Part shown: in pieces, positions 36,782-46,326 of the stretch
How the letters are laid out: each line of letters opens with the position of its first letter
How positions within the stretch are numbered: position 1 is the first letter of the stretch
From: Borreliella californiensis
Lineage (GTDB): Bacteria; Spirochaetota; Spirochaetia; Borreliales; Borreliaceae
Assembly (NCBI RefSeq): GCF_014205885.1
Contig: NZ_JACHFB010000002.1
Span: 345,965 to 409,964 of the forward strand
DNA length: 64,000 nucleotides
Direction of reading: 5' to 3'
Notes under the pieces: model-generated
Told to the model about the DNA's origin: nothing
What the model saw: only the letters and a program-made list of their open reading frames with translations
Databases searched by the model: none
Translations under genes and position numbers: made by a program

Positions 36782-37963
36782 ATGTCAATAAAAACAGTAA
36801 AAGACTTTAGTAGCTTTGCGGGTAAGCGAGCTTTAGTAAGATGTGATTTTAATGTTCCCCTAAAAGAGGGGAACATTAGTGATGATACTAGAATTAAGGC
36901 TGCATTGCCCACAATAGAGTATCTAAAAGAAAGAGGAGCTAGGATTGTGCTTGTAAGTCATTTGGGTAGACCAGAGGGAAAGAAAAATCCTAAATATTCT
37001 CTTAAACCCGTTGCCAATAGATTATCAGAGCTTTTAGACCAAGATGTCAAGATGCTTTCTGATTGTATTGGAAGTGAAATTGTAAATAGTACCTTGCAAA
37101 TGAAGGATGGGGATGTTGTATTACTTGAAAATGTAAGGTTTTATGCAGAAGAAGAGAAAAACGATAAAAATTTTGCAAAAAAACTTTCTGAGAATGGAGA
37201 TGTTTTTGTAAATGATGCCTTTGGTGCAGCTCATAGAGCTCATGCTTCAACTGTAGGGGTTTCTGATTATTTGCCATCTTTTGGTGGATTTTTAATGGAA
37301 AAAGAAGATAAATTTCTTGGCGGAGTATTAAAAAATCCTGAAAGGCCATTTGTTTCAATTATTGGTGGTTCTAAGGTTTCTTCAAAGATTGCGGTATTAG
37401 AATCACTTTTGTCAAAGTCAAATGTAGTTATGATTGGTGGTGGAATGGCTTATACTTTTTTGCATTCCCAAGGATATTCTATAGGCAAATCTCTTTTAGA
37501 GGATGAATATATTGATATAGCCTCTTCTTTTTTAAGGAAAGCAAAAGAGCTGGGTGTTAAAGTAATTTTACCGCTTGATCATATTGTAGCTAGTGATTTT
37601 GATAAAAATTCAACTCCTGAGTATATTGATTCCTTTAATATTCCTGAAAACAAGATTGGCATGGATATTGGAGTCAATACTTTAAAAGAAATTGAAAAGG
37701 TTGTAAAAACCGCCAAAACTATAATTTGGAATGGTCCTCTTGGTGTATTTGAATTTGATTTATTTTCAAAAGGAACTGCTAAGGTTGCCGAAATGGTGGC
37801 ATCTTGCTCAGGTTTAACTGTTGTTGGTGGTGGAGATTCTGTTGCAGCTGTTAATAAATTTAATTTATCTGATAAGATTACCCATGTTTCAACAGGTGGT
37901 GGTGCATCACTTGAATACCTTGAAGGGAGAATTTTACCGGGCATTAAGGTTTTGGAGGATTAA
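36782..37963 (+). CDS. pgk: Phosphoglycerate kinase
   Basis: This enzyme makes ATP from 1,3-bisphosphoglycerate, one of the few substrate-level ATP steps in this organism. Conserved blocks are [31 protein letters not shown], the hinge and nucleotide region WNGPLGVFE, and GGGDSVAAV. At 393 residues the length is normal. It is the middle gene of the glycolytic operon, followed by tpiA after a single base, so translation of the two is likely coupled. Confidence 0.98.
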   Translation: MSIKTVKDFSSFAGKRALVRCDFNVPLKEGNISDDTRIKAALPTIEYLKERGARIVLVSHLGRPEGKKNPKYSLKPVANRLSELLDQDVKMLSDCIGSEIVNSTLQMKDGDVVLLENVRFYAEEEKNDKNFAKKLSENGDVFVNDAFGAAHRAHASTVGVSDYLPSFGGFLMEKEDKFLGGVLKNPERPFVSIIGGSKVSSKIAVLESLLSKSNVVMIGGGMAYTFLHSQGYSIGKSLLEDEYIDIASSFLRKAKELGVKVILPLDHIVASDFDKNSTPEYIDSFNIPENKIGMDIGVNTLKEIEKVVKTAKTIIWNGPLGVFEFDLFSKGTAKVAEMVASCSGLTVVGGGDSVAAVNKFNLSDKITHVSTGGGASLEYLEGRILPGIKVLED

Positions 37964-37964
37964 A

Positions 37965-38726
37965 ATGAGAAAAACATTTTTAGCGGGAAATTGGAAAATG
38001 CATTATACAAGTTCAGAAGCTTCTATTGTTGCAAAAAAAATTGCAACTGAGGTTAAGACCTTAAAAGATGATGTTGTAATAATGATAACTCCTCCATTTA
38101 CGGCTTTATCTAAGGTTTCAGAATGTATTAAGGGCAGTAATATTCTTCTTGGTGCTCAAAATATGTCTTATATGGAAAGTGGAGCAAGGACAAGTGAAAT
38201 TTCACCTTCAATGCTTTTAGAATTTGGAGTAGAATATGTTATCCTTGGTCATTCTGAGTGTAGATTGTATTTAGCAGAAACAGATGAAATAATAAATAAA
38301 AAGATTCTTGCAGGACTTAAGCATCCTTTTAAATACTTAATTCTTTGTGTTGGAGAAACTCTTGATGAAAGAGATTCTGGAAAAACTTTGGACGTTGTTT
38401 TAAATCAGGTTAAAAAGGGGTTAAACTGTGTTCCTGAATCAGATATTAAAAGGATAATTTTAGCTTATGAACCTGTTTGGGCAATTGGAACGGGTAAAAC
38501 CGCAACTAAAGAGGAAGCAGAAGAGGTTCATAAGGCAATTAGACTTGAGATCATGAAGCTTTATTCAAAGTCAGCTTCAGATAGTATTATAATTCAGTAT
38601 GGAGGCTCTGTTAATTCAAGCAATATAAAGGAGCTTATGAATGAGCCCAATATTGATGGTGCGTTAATAGGTGGAGCATCTTTAAAGGCTGAATCTTTTT
38701 TATCTATAATTAATAATGTTCTTTAG
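37965..38726 (+). CDS. tpiA: Triosephosphate isomerase
   Basis: This enzyme interconverts dihydroxyacetone phosphate and glyceraldehyde 3-phosphate. Catalytic residues are K11 (GNWKMH), H96 (ILGHSECR) and E169 ([12 protein letters not shown]). The family signature around E169 is intact, as is the phosphate-binding GGSVNSSN. The ATG at 37965 gives 253 residues; the frame is open further up inside pgk, but that extension is not tpiA. GGAGG of the preceding gene end serves as ribosome site. It is the third gene of the glycolytic operon, followed by secG after 17 bp. Confidence 0.98.
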   Translation: MRKTFLAGNWKMHYTSSEASIVAKKIATEVKTLKDDVVIMITPPFTALSKVSECIKGSNILLGAQNMSYMESGARTSEISPSMLLEFGVEYVILGHSECRLYLAETDEIINKKILAGLKHPFKYLILCVGETLDERDSGKTLDVVLNQVKKGLNCVPESDIKRIILAYEPVWAIGTGKTATKEEAEEVHKAIRLEIMKLYSKSASDSIIIQYGGSVNSSNIKELMNEPNIDGALIGGASLKAESFLSIINNVL

Positions 38727-38743
38727 TTAAAGAGGTTTTTGTT

Positions 38744-39106
38744 TTGGATTTGGTTAGATTTTTTATTTTTATAATTTTTGTGATTGTTTCAATTTTTATT
38801 ATCCTTTTAGTTTTAATTCAAGATGAGCAGGGTGATGGAATAGGCGGTGTTTTTGGAGGCGGTAGTTCTTCTATTTTTGGAGCAAAGTCTTCAAGTGTTG
38901 CTGTAAAAATTACTGGATTTTTTATAGCACTCTTTTTTATCTTTGTAGTTTTGTTATCTTTTCTAAATACCAGAAGAGCAGATAATAGCTTTTTAAATGA
39001 TATAAAGACTGAAAACAAGAATAGTTCAACTTTCTGGGATGATGAGAGTAATGAATCAGATACTAATATTAATGAAATTAAAGAAAACAATTTGAAAGAA
39101 AAATAA
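38744..39106 (+). CDS. secG: Preprotein translocase subunit SecG
   Basis: This small integral subunit of the SecYEG channel has 120 residues and two membrane helices (FFIFIIFVIVSIFIILLVLIQ and KITGFFIALFFIFVVLLSFL). A glycine-serine-rich linker between them (DGIGGVFGGGSSSIFGAKSS) is typical of the family. An acidic, Asn-rich C-terminal tail follows. Translation starts at TTG (38744). Linkage of secG behind tpiA is common in bacteria. It ends the plus-strand run, facing ung. Confidence 0.93.
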   Translation: MDLVRFFIFIIFVIVSIFIILLVLIQDEQGDGIGGVFGGGSSSIFGAKSSSVAVKITGFFIALFFIFVVLLSFLNTRRADNSFLNDIKTENKNSSTFWDDESNESDTNINEIKENNLKEK

Positions 39107-39199
39107 TTTAAATTGTTTACTGTTATTATTTGCATGTGCTATGAATATATTTGCGCAAAGCTTTTTACATAAAGGAATTTTAAATAACTTATATTAATT

Positions 39200-39871
39200 T
39201 TATTGAAAGTTTATTATATTTTTATTGTGGTTTTTTAAATAATTTAAAGCACTACTAAAATGATTTGATCCTAAAAACCCATTGTTTGCTGAATATGGAG
39301 ATGGATGGCTTGTTTCAAGAATTAGATGCTTTGTTGGGTCAATTAGTCCTTTTTTACTTCTTGCTAAATTGCCCCAAAGCATAAACACAATGTTTTTCAA
39401 ATTTTTAGAGATTATTTTTATTACTTCATCTGTAAAAATTTCCCATCCAATAGCTTTATGAGAAGAAGGCTTGCCTTCCTCGACTGTTAAGATTGTATTT
39501 ATTAGAAACACACCTTGAATTGCCCATCTTTTTAAATCTCCGTTTGGGATTGTTTTTATTTTTAAACTTTTTTCTATTTCTTTAAATATGTTTTGCAAAG
39601 ATGGTGGAATTTTGATTTTTGAATCTACAGAAAAAGCAAGTCCATTTGCTTGGTTTTTCCCATGGTATGGATCTTGTCCAATTATTACCACTTTTATGTC
39701 TTTAAATGGTAAAGAATTAAAAGCATTGAATATAAGTTTTGGAGGAGGAAATATTTTCCCATTTTTTGTTTTATATTCATGTTTTATAAATCTCACAAGT
39801 TTTTTAAAGTATTCTTTGTTAAATTCATTATTTAAAACTTCTTTCCAAGATTCTTCAATTTTTACTTTCAT
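39200..39871 (-). CDS. ung: Uracil-DNA glycosylase
   Basis: This base-excision repair enzyme removes uracil from DNA. The water-activating loop GQDPYHG contains D67, the Leu-loop [17 protein letters not shown] contains the catalytic histidine (SHPSPYS), and [18 protein letters not shown] is the intervening conserved block. At 223 residues it is family 1 size. It is a single minus-strand gene, convergent with secG and divergent from trmH. Confidence 0.97.
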   Translation of the reverse strand: MKVKIEESWKEVLNNEFNKEYFKKLVRFIKHEYKTKNGKIFPPPKLIFNAFNSLPFKDIKVVIIGQDPYHGKNQANGLAFSVDSKIKIPPSLQNIFKEIEKSLKIKTIPNGDLKRWAIQGVFLINTILTVEEGKPSSHKAIGWEIFTDEVIKIISKNLKNIVFMLWGNLARSKKGLIDPTKHLILETSHPSPYSANNGFLGSNHFSSALNYLKNHNKNIINFQ

Positions 39872-39952
39872 TTTTGTATTATATAAGAAATAGTTTGTAA
39901 TTTGAAATATATTAAAGGACGTATTTGTTATTTTTAAAATTTAATTTTTATT

Positions 39953-40609
39953 ATGGATAATGATGTATTAAAAAGAATAGGTGTTTTGTCTAAATTTATT
40001 ACAGATGAAAAAAAAGCTAGGATTGAGAAAGTATTAAGTATTCGCACTAATTATTTAACATTTGTGTTAGAAGACATTTTTCAGTCTCAAAATGCAAGTG
40101 CTACTATTAGAACAGGCGAAATTTTAGGACTTAGTGATGTTCATGTTATTGAAAAAAAGAATAAGCATACTTTAAATCCAGATGTTACTTTAGGATCTTC
40201 ACAATGGATAAATTTAAATAAGTATAAAAATTCTAAGTTTGCAATTGATAAGTTAAAGTCTGATGGATATAGTATAGTGGCCACATCTTTGAATCCCAGA
40301 TCAATAAATCTTGAAAATTTTGCAATTAATAATAAAATGGCGGTATTTTTTGGGACTGAATTAACAGGGCTTAGTGCAGAAGTATTGCAGGCTGCTGATT
40401 TATATGTAAAAATACCTATGTATGGATTTACTCAAAGTTATAATATTTCTGTAGCTGTTGCTATAGTCATGTATTCTTTATTGATTCGCTTAAGAAAAAG
40501 TAGCATTGATTACTTGTTAAATGAAGTTGAAAAATCAAATTTGAGATTAAAATATTATAGACAAGTTGTTAAAAATTATCAATTTATTGAAAATCTTATT
40601 AATCCTTAA
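39953..40609 (+). CDS. trmH: tRNA (guanosine-2'-O)-methyltransferase, TrmH/SpoU family
   Basis: This SPOUT methyltransferase of 218 residues has the three SpoU motifs: NASATIRTGEILG (arginine motif 1), VFFGTELTGLS (motif 2) and IPMYGFTQSYNISVAVAI (motif 3). The helical C-terminal extension (SIDYLLNEVEKSNLRLKYY) fits TrmH, which 2'-O-methylates G18 of tRNAs, better than RlmB, which has an N-terminal RNA-binding domain. No clear Shine-Dalgarno sequence is seen. Its stop overlaps the convergent transporter gene by 4 bp. Confidence 0.9.
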   Translation: MDNDVLKRIGVLSKFITDEKKARIEKVLSIRTNYLTFVLEDIFQSQNASATIRTGEILGLSDVHVIEKKNKHTLNPDVTLGSSQWINLNKYKNSKFAIDKLKSDGYSIVATSLNPRSINLENFAINNKMAVFFGTELTGLSAEVLQAADLYVKIPMYGFTQSYNISVAVAIVMYSLLIRLRKSSIDYLLNEVEKSNLRLKYYRQVVKNYQFIENLINP

Positions 40610-41307
40610 ACCTCTTTTATTTTTTTCCAAGAATTTAGAAATAGATAAAAAATGGTATCGATTGCAATTATTATTAATGTAATAATTAGAGAGCCTCTTG
40701 TAAGCTCGATATTTTTTGTTTCAGGGTAGAATTTAAGTATTGTATTTATAGATATTGAAACTAGCAAATTAGCCAGATATCCAGAAATTAGTCTTGATAA
40801 AGGGTGAATTATCCATAAAGATTTTATTTTTATTTGCTTAAAATAATTATATAGTAAAATGTTTATGTATTGGGATAGAAAAAATACATACGTTCCAATT
40901 AATATTGTTAAAATGTATGTAAAGTTATTAAACAGTATTTTAAAATGAATATCTGAGGTGTCTAATTTATTATGATTGAATAATATCATAAAATTAATCA
41001 TAATTGTGAAAGTTATGTTTAACAAAAGGCTTAATATCACTGAATTTGTTGCTTCTTTTTTGCTGTATTTTTCTATCATTAAGTTTAAAGAGAATGATGC
41101 CGATAAAAAAGTAATGCCTGATAAATTTAAGGACATTCCAAATGCTTTTAAATTTCTTAATATTATAATATTTGATATTGTAGAAATAATTGCGTTAAAA
41201 CAAAAAAGTCCGGATTTTCCGAAAAATCGGTAAAGAATTCCCAATGTTATGTATGTAAATAGAAACATTCCTATCCACAAGCTTAAATCAAACATATCTT
41301 TATTCAT
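40606..41307 (-). CDS. VUT-family (YhhQ-like) transporter paralogue, divergent
   Basis: The 233-residue protein has about seven membrane helices and aligns in layout with the neighbouring YhhQ-type protein, but it is more divergent. The family segment that reads DILSEFYGKKTSKKA next door reads NLMIEKYSKKEATNS here. The likely function is uptake of a small molecule such as a queuosine precursor, but the altered motif suggests a changed or lost specificity. It sits 64 bp downstream of the other copy, consistent with tandem duplication followed by divergence, and overlaps the trmH 3' end by 4 bp. Confidence 0.75.
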   Translation of the reverse strand: MNKDMFDLSLWIGMFLFTYITLGILYRFFGKSGLFCFNAIISTISNIIILRNLKAFGMSLNLSGITFLSASFSLNLMIEKYSKKEATNSVILSLLLNITFTIMINFMILFNHNKLDTSDIHFKILFNNFTYILTILIGTYVFFLSQYINILLYNYFKQIKIKSLWIIHPLSRLISGYLANLLVSISINTILKFYPETKNIELTRGSLIITLIIIAIDTIFYLFLNSWKKIKEV

Positions 41308-41371
41308 GACATTTAATTGTATCAGATTAATTACCTCAGATAAAGTTTTTTATTTATGCAAATTAACTTTT

Positions 41372-42046
41372 TCATTTTTGAAGTTTTATATATTTTGCAA
41401 AATATATAAAAGGCGTTCCCAAAATTCCCGCTAAACCTTTAATTAGATATGTGGAAATTACTATATCTAGGAAAGCTTGCCTTGGAAATACTTTAAAATA
41501 TGTTGCTATGCCTACAAAAATTGTTGTATCTATTAAGCCACTTATTAATGTTGATCCATTGGTTCTAATAAATAAAAACTTAGGGAATTTTTTTTTAATA
41601 AACTGATATAGATATACGTCGTTTAATTGGGATACTAGGTATGCAGTGAGAGAGGCTAATAGTAAAGCTGGTATTGAAGAGAAAATGTTTTCTAAACTTT
41701 TAAAATTTTCTTGAGTTCTATTTGATATAAAGTGAATTTGTGCATTTGTTAATACTGCAAAGACAATAAAGCTAATAAATCCAATATAAACGGCTTTTTT
41801 TGAAGTTTTTTTCCCATAAAATTCTGAGAGAATGTCTGTTGCAATGTATGATGATGCATAAATAATGTTGCCCAATGTAGCATTAATTCCAAATATTGTA
41901 ATTTGTTTTAAAACTTGAATGTTTGCTATAATAATTGCTACTGCAACCCATGCAAATAATCCGTTTTTTTTAAAAAAAAGGGACACAATAATTAAAAATG
42001 AATAAGTAGTAAGTAGCATGGCAAACCATAAAATTTCATTAAACAT
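41372..42046 (-). CDS. Queuosine precursor transporter (VUT/YhhQ family)
   Basis: The 224-residue membrane protein has about six helices and the family motifs ASSYIATDILSEFYGKK, LTAYLVSQLNDVYLYQFIK and RTNGSTLISGLIDTTIFVGIA. YhhQ imports 7-cyano/7-aminomethyl-deazaguanine for tRNA queuosine modification. I recall tgt and queA, but not the de novo preQ1 pathway, in this genus, so a salvage transporter makes sense. It is adjacent to the tmRNA gene, which points the other way. AAAAGGTAA lies before the ATG. Confidence 0.88.
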   Translation of the reverse strand: MFNEILWFAMLLTTYSFLIIVSLFFKKNGLFAWVAVAIIIANIQVLKQITIFGINATLGNIIYASSYIATDILSEFYGKKTSKKAVYIGFISFIVFAVLTNAQIHFISNRTQENFKSLENIFSSIPALLLASLTAYLVSQLNDVYLYQFIKKKFPKFLFIRTNGSTLISGLIDTTIFVGIATYFKVFPRQAFLDIVISTYLIKGLAGILGTPFIYFAKYIKLQK

Positions 42047-42117
42047 AAAATTACCTTTTACTAATATCGGATTTTTTATTATAAAATTTTAGCTTACTTT
42101 TTTCAAATAAGGTAGTA

Positions 42118-42146
42118 TTGTTGTTTTCTTAAAATTATGTTATAGT
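42118..42146 (+). promoter_or_regulatory. Promoter of the tmRNA gene
   Basis: TTGTTG (42118-42123) and TATAGT (42141-42146; 5 of 6) are 17 bp apart. Transcription would begin about six bases before the mature 5' end at 42159. Confidence 0.65.
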
Positions 42147-42158
42147 GGCCCTATATGA

Positions 42159-42520
42159 GGGGATGTTTTGGATTTGACTAAAAATGCTAATATTGTAAGT
42201 TGCAGGCAGAGGGAATCTCTTAAAACTTCTAAAATAAATGCAAAAAATAATAACTTTACAAGCTCAAATCTTGTAATGGCTGCTTAAGTTAGCAGAGGGT
42301 TTTGTTGAATTTGGCTTTGAGGTTCACTTATACTCTTTTTGACATCGAAGCTTGCTTAAAAATGTTTTCAAGGTGATTTTTAGGGACTTTTATACTTGAG
42401 AGCAATTTGGCGGTTTGCTAGTATTTCCAAACCATATTGCTTAATAAAATACTAGATAAGCTTGTAGAAGCTTATAGTATTGTTTTTAGGACGCGGGTTC
42501 AATTCCCGCCATCTCCACTT
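42159..42520 (+). ncRNA. ssrA: tmRNA (transfer-messenger RNA)
   Basis: The 5' GGGGATG (42159-42165) pairs with CATCTCC (42510-42516, one G-U) as acceptor stem. GCGGG-TTCAATT-CCCGC (42493-42509) is the T arm, and GGATTTGAC follows the acceptor as in tmRNA D-loops. A discriminator A is at 42517. CCA is not encoded (genome reads CT) and must be added. With CCA the RNA is about 362 nt. It rescues stalled ribosomes together with SmpB, whose gene is in this window at 57743-58195. Confidence 0.97.
42240..42287 (+). other. tmRNA tag-peptide reading frame
   Basis: The frame starts with resume codon GCA and encodes AKNNNFTSSNLVMAA followed by TAA at 42285-42287. The terminal hydrophobic-Ala-Ala is the expected protease degradation signal. 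Confidence 0.95.
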
Positions 42521-42604
42521 ATTTCTTTGCTTATCCTTTTAATATAATAATTCTTATTCTTAAAAAGCATCGCTGAATTTAGAAAACGTGAAGACATTAT
42601 TTTA

Positions 42605-42676
42605 AGCGTCCTATCGGAATCGAACCGACATCATTAGCTTGGAAGGCTAAGGTAATAGCCATTATACGAAGGACGC
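42605..42676 (-). tRNA. tRNA-Gly (anticodon TCC)
   Basis: The acceptor stem GCGTCCT pairs with AGGACGC. The anticodon stem TTAGC/GCTAA encloses loop CTTCCAA with anticodon TCC at 42643-42641. The T arm is TCGG-TTCGATT-CCGA. A discriminator T follows at 42605 and CCA is not encoded. It is convergent with the tmRNA gene. Confidence 0.97.
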
Positions 42677-42690
42677 AATACAATAATTTA

Positions 42691-42719
42691 CTTATATAAA
42701 AAAAATCAATTTATGTCAA
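42691..42719 (-). promoter_or_regulatory. Promoter of tRNA-Gly
   Basis: On the minus strand a perfect TTGACA (42719-42714) and TATAAG (42696-42691) are spaced exactly 17 bp. The predicted start lies about eight bases before the mature tRNA 5' end. Confidence 0.8.
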
Positions 42720-42826
42720 TAAGATTTATTATAATGTTATTTTTAGCTAGTAATTTTTTTTTTAAATAAGTACAATTAATTTAACTTAAATGTAGTCAAG
42801 TACAAAAACTTGTGTGGAGGAAATTG

Positions 42827-43195
42827 ATGGGAGAGAGAGGGGAAGTATACTCTGAGAAACTATTTACAGAGTCTGAGAGAACTTATTTTTTTAATGTCAA
42901 GGAAAATAGAAAAGGAGATTATTTTTTAAATATTGTAGAGAGTAAAAGAAGTCCAAGTGGAGATTTTGAAAGACATTCTATTTTTGTATATGAAGAGAAT
43001 ATAAGTGAGTTTGAATCCAATTTGCTTAAAGCAATAGCGGTTATTAAGCAGAAAGTATCTACAGGGTCTGGTGGTTCTTCTGAAAGGCATAATAAAGTGT
43101 ATGGTGAATATGGAGAGAGATCTAAATTAGACGATTCTAGATTTGATAAGAAATCTCATTTATCAGGCGGTCGATTTAAAAAGAAGGATTATTAA
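42827..43195 (+). CDS. bpuR: PUR-domain nucleic-acid-binding regulator BpuR
   Basis: This 122-residue PUR-domain protein has a beta-rich core ([23 protein letters not shown]...[22 protein letters not shown]) followed by a basic, Gly/Ser-rich tail ([25 protein letters not shown]). In B. burgdorferi BpuR binds DNA and RNA, acts as a co-repressor at erp operators, and is reported to control its own translation. GGAGG lies 7 nt before the ATG at 42827; a GTG five codons upstream overlaps this site and is not used. Two AAGTACAA direct repeats lie in the leader region (42768-42775 and 42798-42805). Confidence 0.93.
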   Translation: MGERGEVYSEKLFTESERTYFFNVKENRKGDYFLNIVESKRSPSGDFERHSIFVYEENISEFESNLLKAIAVIKQKVSTGSGGSSERHNKVYGEYGERSKLDDSRFDKKSHLSGGRFKKKDY

Positions 43196-43216
43196 ATATT
43201 TATTATTTTTATTTTT

Positions 43217-43762
43217 TTAAATTAGTTTAAAATTTTTTCTATGAAGGCTTAAAACCCCATATTTCTTTATTGCATTTTTATGTTCTTTTGTGGGGTATCC
43301 TTTATTTTTTTTGAGTAAATATAATGGATAAAATTTATCGTATTCATCCATTAGTTTATCTCTTTTAACTTTAGCAATAATTGAAGCAGCCTTTATTTCG
43401 TCTATTATTGAATCTCCTTTAATTATTGCTTTTACATTTTTTGCTGTTATTTTGGGGACAAATTTACCATCTACAAGAACTAAGTTGCAATTTAATTTTA
43501 GGTTTTCGTATGCAGTTTGCATTGCAAGTAGGGATGCGTTGTGAATATTTATTTTTTCTATTATTACATTTGAAATTTCAGCAAATGCATAATATGAGTT
43601 TTCAAGTATCAATGAGGATAGGTACTCTCTTTTTTCTTTTGTTAGTTTTTTAGAATCATCCAATTCCTTTATAAAGTTAGGTTTTTTTTTGAAAACTACA
43701 GCAGCACTTAGAATAGGTCCAAAAATACAGCCCCTTCCAACTTCATCTATTCCGCAAATCAT
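43217..43762 (-). CDS. rnhB: Ribonuclease HII
   Basis: This enzyme cleaves RNA in RNA-DNA hybrids and removes single ribonucleotides from DNA. The signature CGIDEVGRGCIFGPI holds the first catalytic acids (D5, E6). VLVDGKF supplies the third, and AASIIAKVKRDKLMDEY is the C-terminal conserved block. At 181 residues it is slightly short but complete. It is convergent with bpuR and divergent from smc; the 91-bp gap to smc carries a plus-strand TATAAT at 43795-43800. Confidence 0.95.
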   Translation of the reverse strand: MICGIDEVGRGCIFGPILSAAVVFKKKPNFIKELDDSKKLTKEKREYLSSLILENSYYAFAEISNVIIEKINIHNASLLAMQTAYENLKLNCNLVLVDGKFVPKITAKNVKAIIKGDSIIDEIKAASIIAKVKRDKLMDEYDKFYPLYLLKKNKGYPTKEHKNAIKKYGVLSLHRKNFKLI

Positions 43763-43853
43763 AATAGACCTTTTTTTAAAATATTTTTATTTATTATAAT
43801 ATGAAATTGTAGATTTATCAGTAATTGGTTTTTAATTTTAATTAGGAGTTAGT

Positions 43854-46301
43854 TTGGTTTTAAAAAAAATAGTGCTTTTAGGGTTTAAATCTTTTTTAAA
43901 TAGACAAGAGTTTGAAATAGGTGAAAATTTAAGTTTTATTGTGGGTCCTAATGGATGTGGGAAGAGTAATCTTATTGATGCTGTACGTTTTTGTATGGGA
44001 GAAGATAATTTAAAATTTTTAAGGGTCGAAGATATTTCTGATTTAATTTCTGTTTCAAAATTAGGAAAATCAAATTTTGCAGAAATAACTCTTTTTTTTA
44101 GCAACAGTAACTCTGAAAAAGTGACTTTAAAGGAACTTGAAGGAGATTTTTATATTCGTAGGCGTCTTTATAGGGATGGTTCAAGTGAATATTATTTTAA
44201 TAATAAAATTTTAAATTTTCAGGATTATAATAGACTTTTGAACAGGTTTAAGTTCAAAAAATCACCTTATATGTTTATAACTCAAGGTAAGGTTGAAGAC
44301 ATTTCTTTGGGAAGAAATGTAAGTCTCAAATCTTTAATTGAACAGGCAAGTGGAATAGATGTTTTAAAAATTGAAGAAGAAGAGGCCTTAAAAAATTTTA
44401 AGCAGTCTAATCAAAATTTGTCATCCTTGTTGTCCCTGCAAGAAAATTTAAGGCAAAAGTATAACAACATAAAAAATGTTTACCTTTTGAGAAAAAAACA
44501 TCAAGAATTAAGTCAAAAATTAGAAGCTTTAGAAAAAACAATAACATTAAAAAAGCTTTTCAATATTAATTTTGATCTTAATGTCTTGAAGGGTGAATTA
44601 AATTTAGATGGGTTGAGTAAATTTTTGTCTTCTAGTTTTAAGGAAAAGTTAGAATTTTATTCATTTAGAGAAAAAAATGTTATCAATAATATTCAAGAAT
44701 TAGAAAAAGATCTTGAGTTTATGAAGTCTAAAATTCTTGGGCTAGATATTAAAATTCAAAAATTAGAGCAAGAAAAGAAGTTAAAGATGAATTTGGAAGA
44801 TAAGTTTGTCAAGAGCAAATCTGAGTCCGAAGAGAAGAAAAATTCTATAAATAACAATTTATATCAATTAAATAGTTTACTTAAAGAAAAGAAAAATGAA
44901 TTTTTTTCTTTAAGTGACGAGATTAATAGGTATACTAAAAGTTTTTTTGAACTTGTTGATTTAATTGTATCTGTATTAAAGAGCGCCAAATCAGAAGAGT
45001 TTGTTTTATTAAAAGAGAATATATTAGACTCCCTTAAACTTTTTGAAGAATCATTGAGTATAAAATATATTAAAGAGATTAGAGTAAATTTAATCAAGTA
45101 TATAAGTAAAGATGAGAATCTTTTGGCTTTATTGAGGGATGAAATTGAGCCTATTTTCGATCAAAATGTTAATTTAAAAAAATTTTTGCTTGAAAAAAAT
45201 GCTTTAAAATCGAATTTTGCCAAAGAGATAGCAAATATCGAGAGATTAATTGAAGAAAAGACTCTTCAATTAAATGATGTATTAGGTGAGCTTGAGTATA
45301 TAGAGCTTTCTAAATTTAAAAATTTAGATGAAATTAAACTTATAGATGGTAATTTAGAATTTTTATTTGAATCTAAGAATAGTCTTGATGAAGAGCTTAA
45401 AGATTTGTATTTAAAGCTCGAGAATTTGAATATAGAAAAGAGCGATATCCAGCTTAATTTAAGTAATCTTATTGGTACTTCAAAATTCAGTAGCGAGCCT
45501 TTTAAGGAGGAAGATTTTAGTTCTTTAGTTTTTTTAAATGATTTTAAAAAAACTAATTATTATGAATATATAAAAAAACAAACAGAATACGAATTTCTTT
45601 TAAATTCTAATGTAAGTATTAAGAGCGAAATAGAAAATTTCAATATTTCTAATCAAATGTCTGATAAATTTAAATTGGAAGAAGATCTTGCAACCAGAGA
45701 GTTGTTGTGCAAAGAGATCGATGCAATCAATCTGGGTGATTATGTATTTTTCAATATTGATAAAGAATTTGATGAAACTAAGGATCGTTTTGAAAAAGTA
45801 AGTTTACAAGTAGAAGATTTAAAGCTTTCAAAATATTCATTACAAAAGCTTCAAAAAAAAATAAAAAATGAGATTTATAAAAAATTTAGAGAATCATTTG
45901 ATGAGATTAATAAAAATTTTTCTTATTTTTTTAAAAAAATTTTTAAAGGAACTGCCAGTCTTTTTTATAATGAAAATACTGATAATGTTGAGATTAGAAT
46001 AAATTTTTCAAACAAGTTCGTCAAAACCAATAATATGCTTTCAGGAGGCGAGAGTACTTTGGTTAGTATGGCTTTTTTATTTGCACTTTATTATTATTCT
46101 CCCGCTTGTTTTTGCATGCTTGATGAAATAGATGCGGCTCTTGATTTTGAGAATAGCAAAAAACTTTCTTTACTTTTAAAAGAATTGGGGAAAAAGATCC
46201 AACTCTTAGTAATAACCCATAATGTATATGTTTCTGAGGGTAGTGAAAATTTAATAGGTATTACACTTGATAATGGTGAAAGCAGGGTGTTTAATATATA
46301 A
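43854..46301 (+). CDS. smc: SMC-type chromosome partition ATPase, short form
   Basis: This condensin-family ATPase has the Walker A head motif VGPNGCGKSNLIDAVRFCMG near residue 30 and a C-terminal head with signature LSGGESTLVSMAFLFAL and Walker B ACFCMLDEIDAALD. The two heads are joined by K/E/L-rich coiled coil. The protein is 815 residues, against about 1,150-1,200 for typical bacterial SMC. I cannot find a globular hinge with its usual glycine-rich patch in the middle. It starts at TTG (43854) after AGGAG. It leads a run with two envelope-protein genes and phoU. Older records call it P115. Confidence 0.92.
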   Translation: MVLKKIVLLGFKSFLNRQEFEIGENLSFIVGPNGCGKSNLIDAVRFCMGEDNLKFLRVEDISDLISVSKLGKSNFAEITLFFSNSNSEKVTLKELEGDFYIRRRLYRDGSSEYYFNNKILNFQDYNRLLNRFKFKKSPYMFITQGKVEDISLGRNVSLKSLIEQASGIDVLKIEEEEALKNFKQSNQNLSSLLSLQENLRQKYNNIKNVYLLRKKHQELSQKLEALEKTITLKKLFNINFDLNVLKGELNLDGLSKFLSSSFKEKLEFYSFREKNVINNIQELEKDLEFMKSKILGLDIKIQKLEQEKKLKMNLEDKFVKSKSESEEKKNSINNNLYQLNSLLKEKKNEFFSLSDEINRYTKSFFELVDLIVSVLKSAKSEEFVLLKENILDSLKLFEESLSIKYIKEIRVNLIKYISKDENLLALLRDEIEPIFDQNVNLKKFLLEKNALKSNFAKEIANIERLIEEKTLQLNDVLGELEYIELSKFKNLDEIKLIDGNLEFLFESKNSLDEELKDLYLKLENLNIEKSDIQLNLSNLIGTSKFSSEPFKEEDFSSLVFLNDFKKTNYYEYIKKQTEYEFLLNSNVSIKSEIENFNISNQMSDKFKLEEDLATRELLCKEIDAINLGDYVFFNIDKEFDETKDRFEKVSLQVEDLKLSKYSLQKLQKKIKNEIYKKFRESFDEINKNFSYFFKKIFKGTASLFYNENTDNVEIRINFSNKFVKTNNMLSGGESTLVSMAFLFALYYYSPACFCMLDEIDAALDFENSKKLSLLLKELGKKIQLLVITHNVYVSEGSENLIGITLDNGESRVFNI

Positions 46302-46326
46302 TTAAGTTAGATTCAAGGAAATTAAC

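Noticed and set aside
37047..37358. 103-codon open frame on the minus strand in pgk
   Set aside because: A shadow of a conserved gene, with H/L/Q-rich composition and no ribosome site.
37821..37964. Longer tpiA frame beginning inside pgk
   Set aside because: The frame is open but overlaps conserved pgk sequence; TpiA homology starts at the ATG at 37965.
39940..39955. TTTAAT 7 nt before the trmH ATG as a leaderless promoter
   Set aside because: No acceptable -35 at 16-18 bp; in such AT-rich DNA this hexamer is expected by chance.
42812..42826. GTG start five codons upstream in bpuR
   Set aside because: It overlaps the GGAGG ribosome site of the ATG at 42827.
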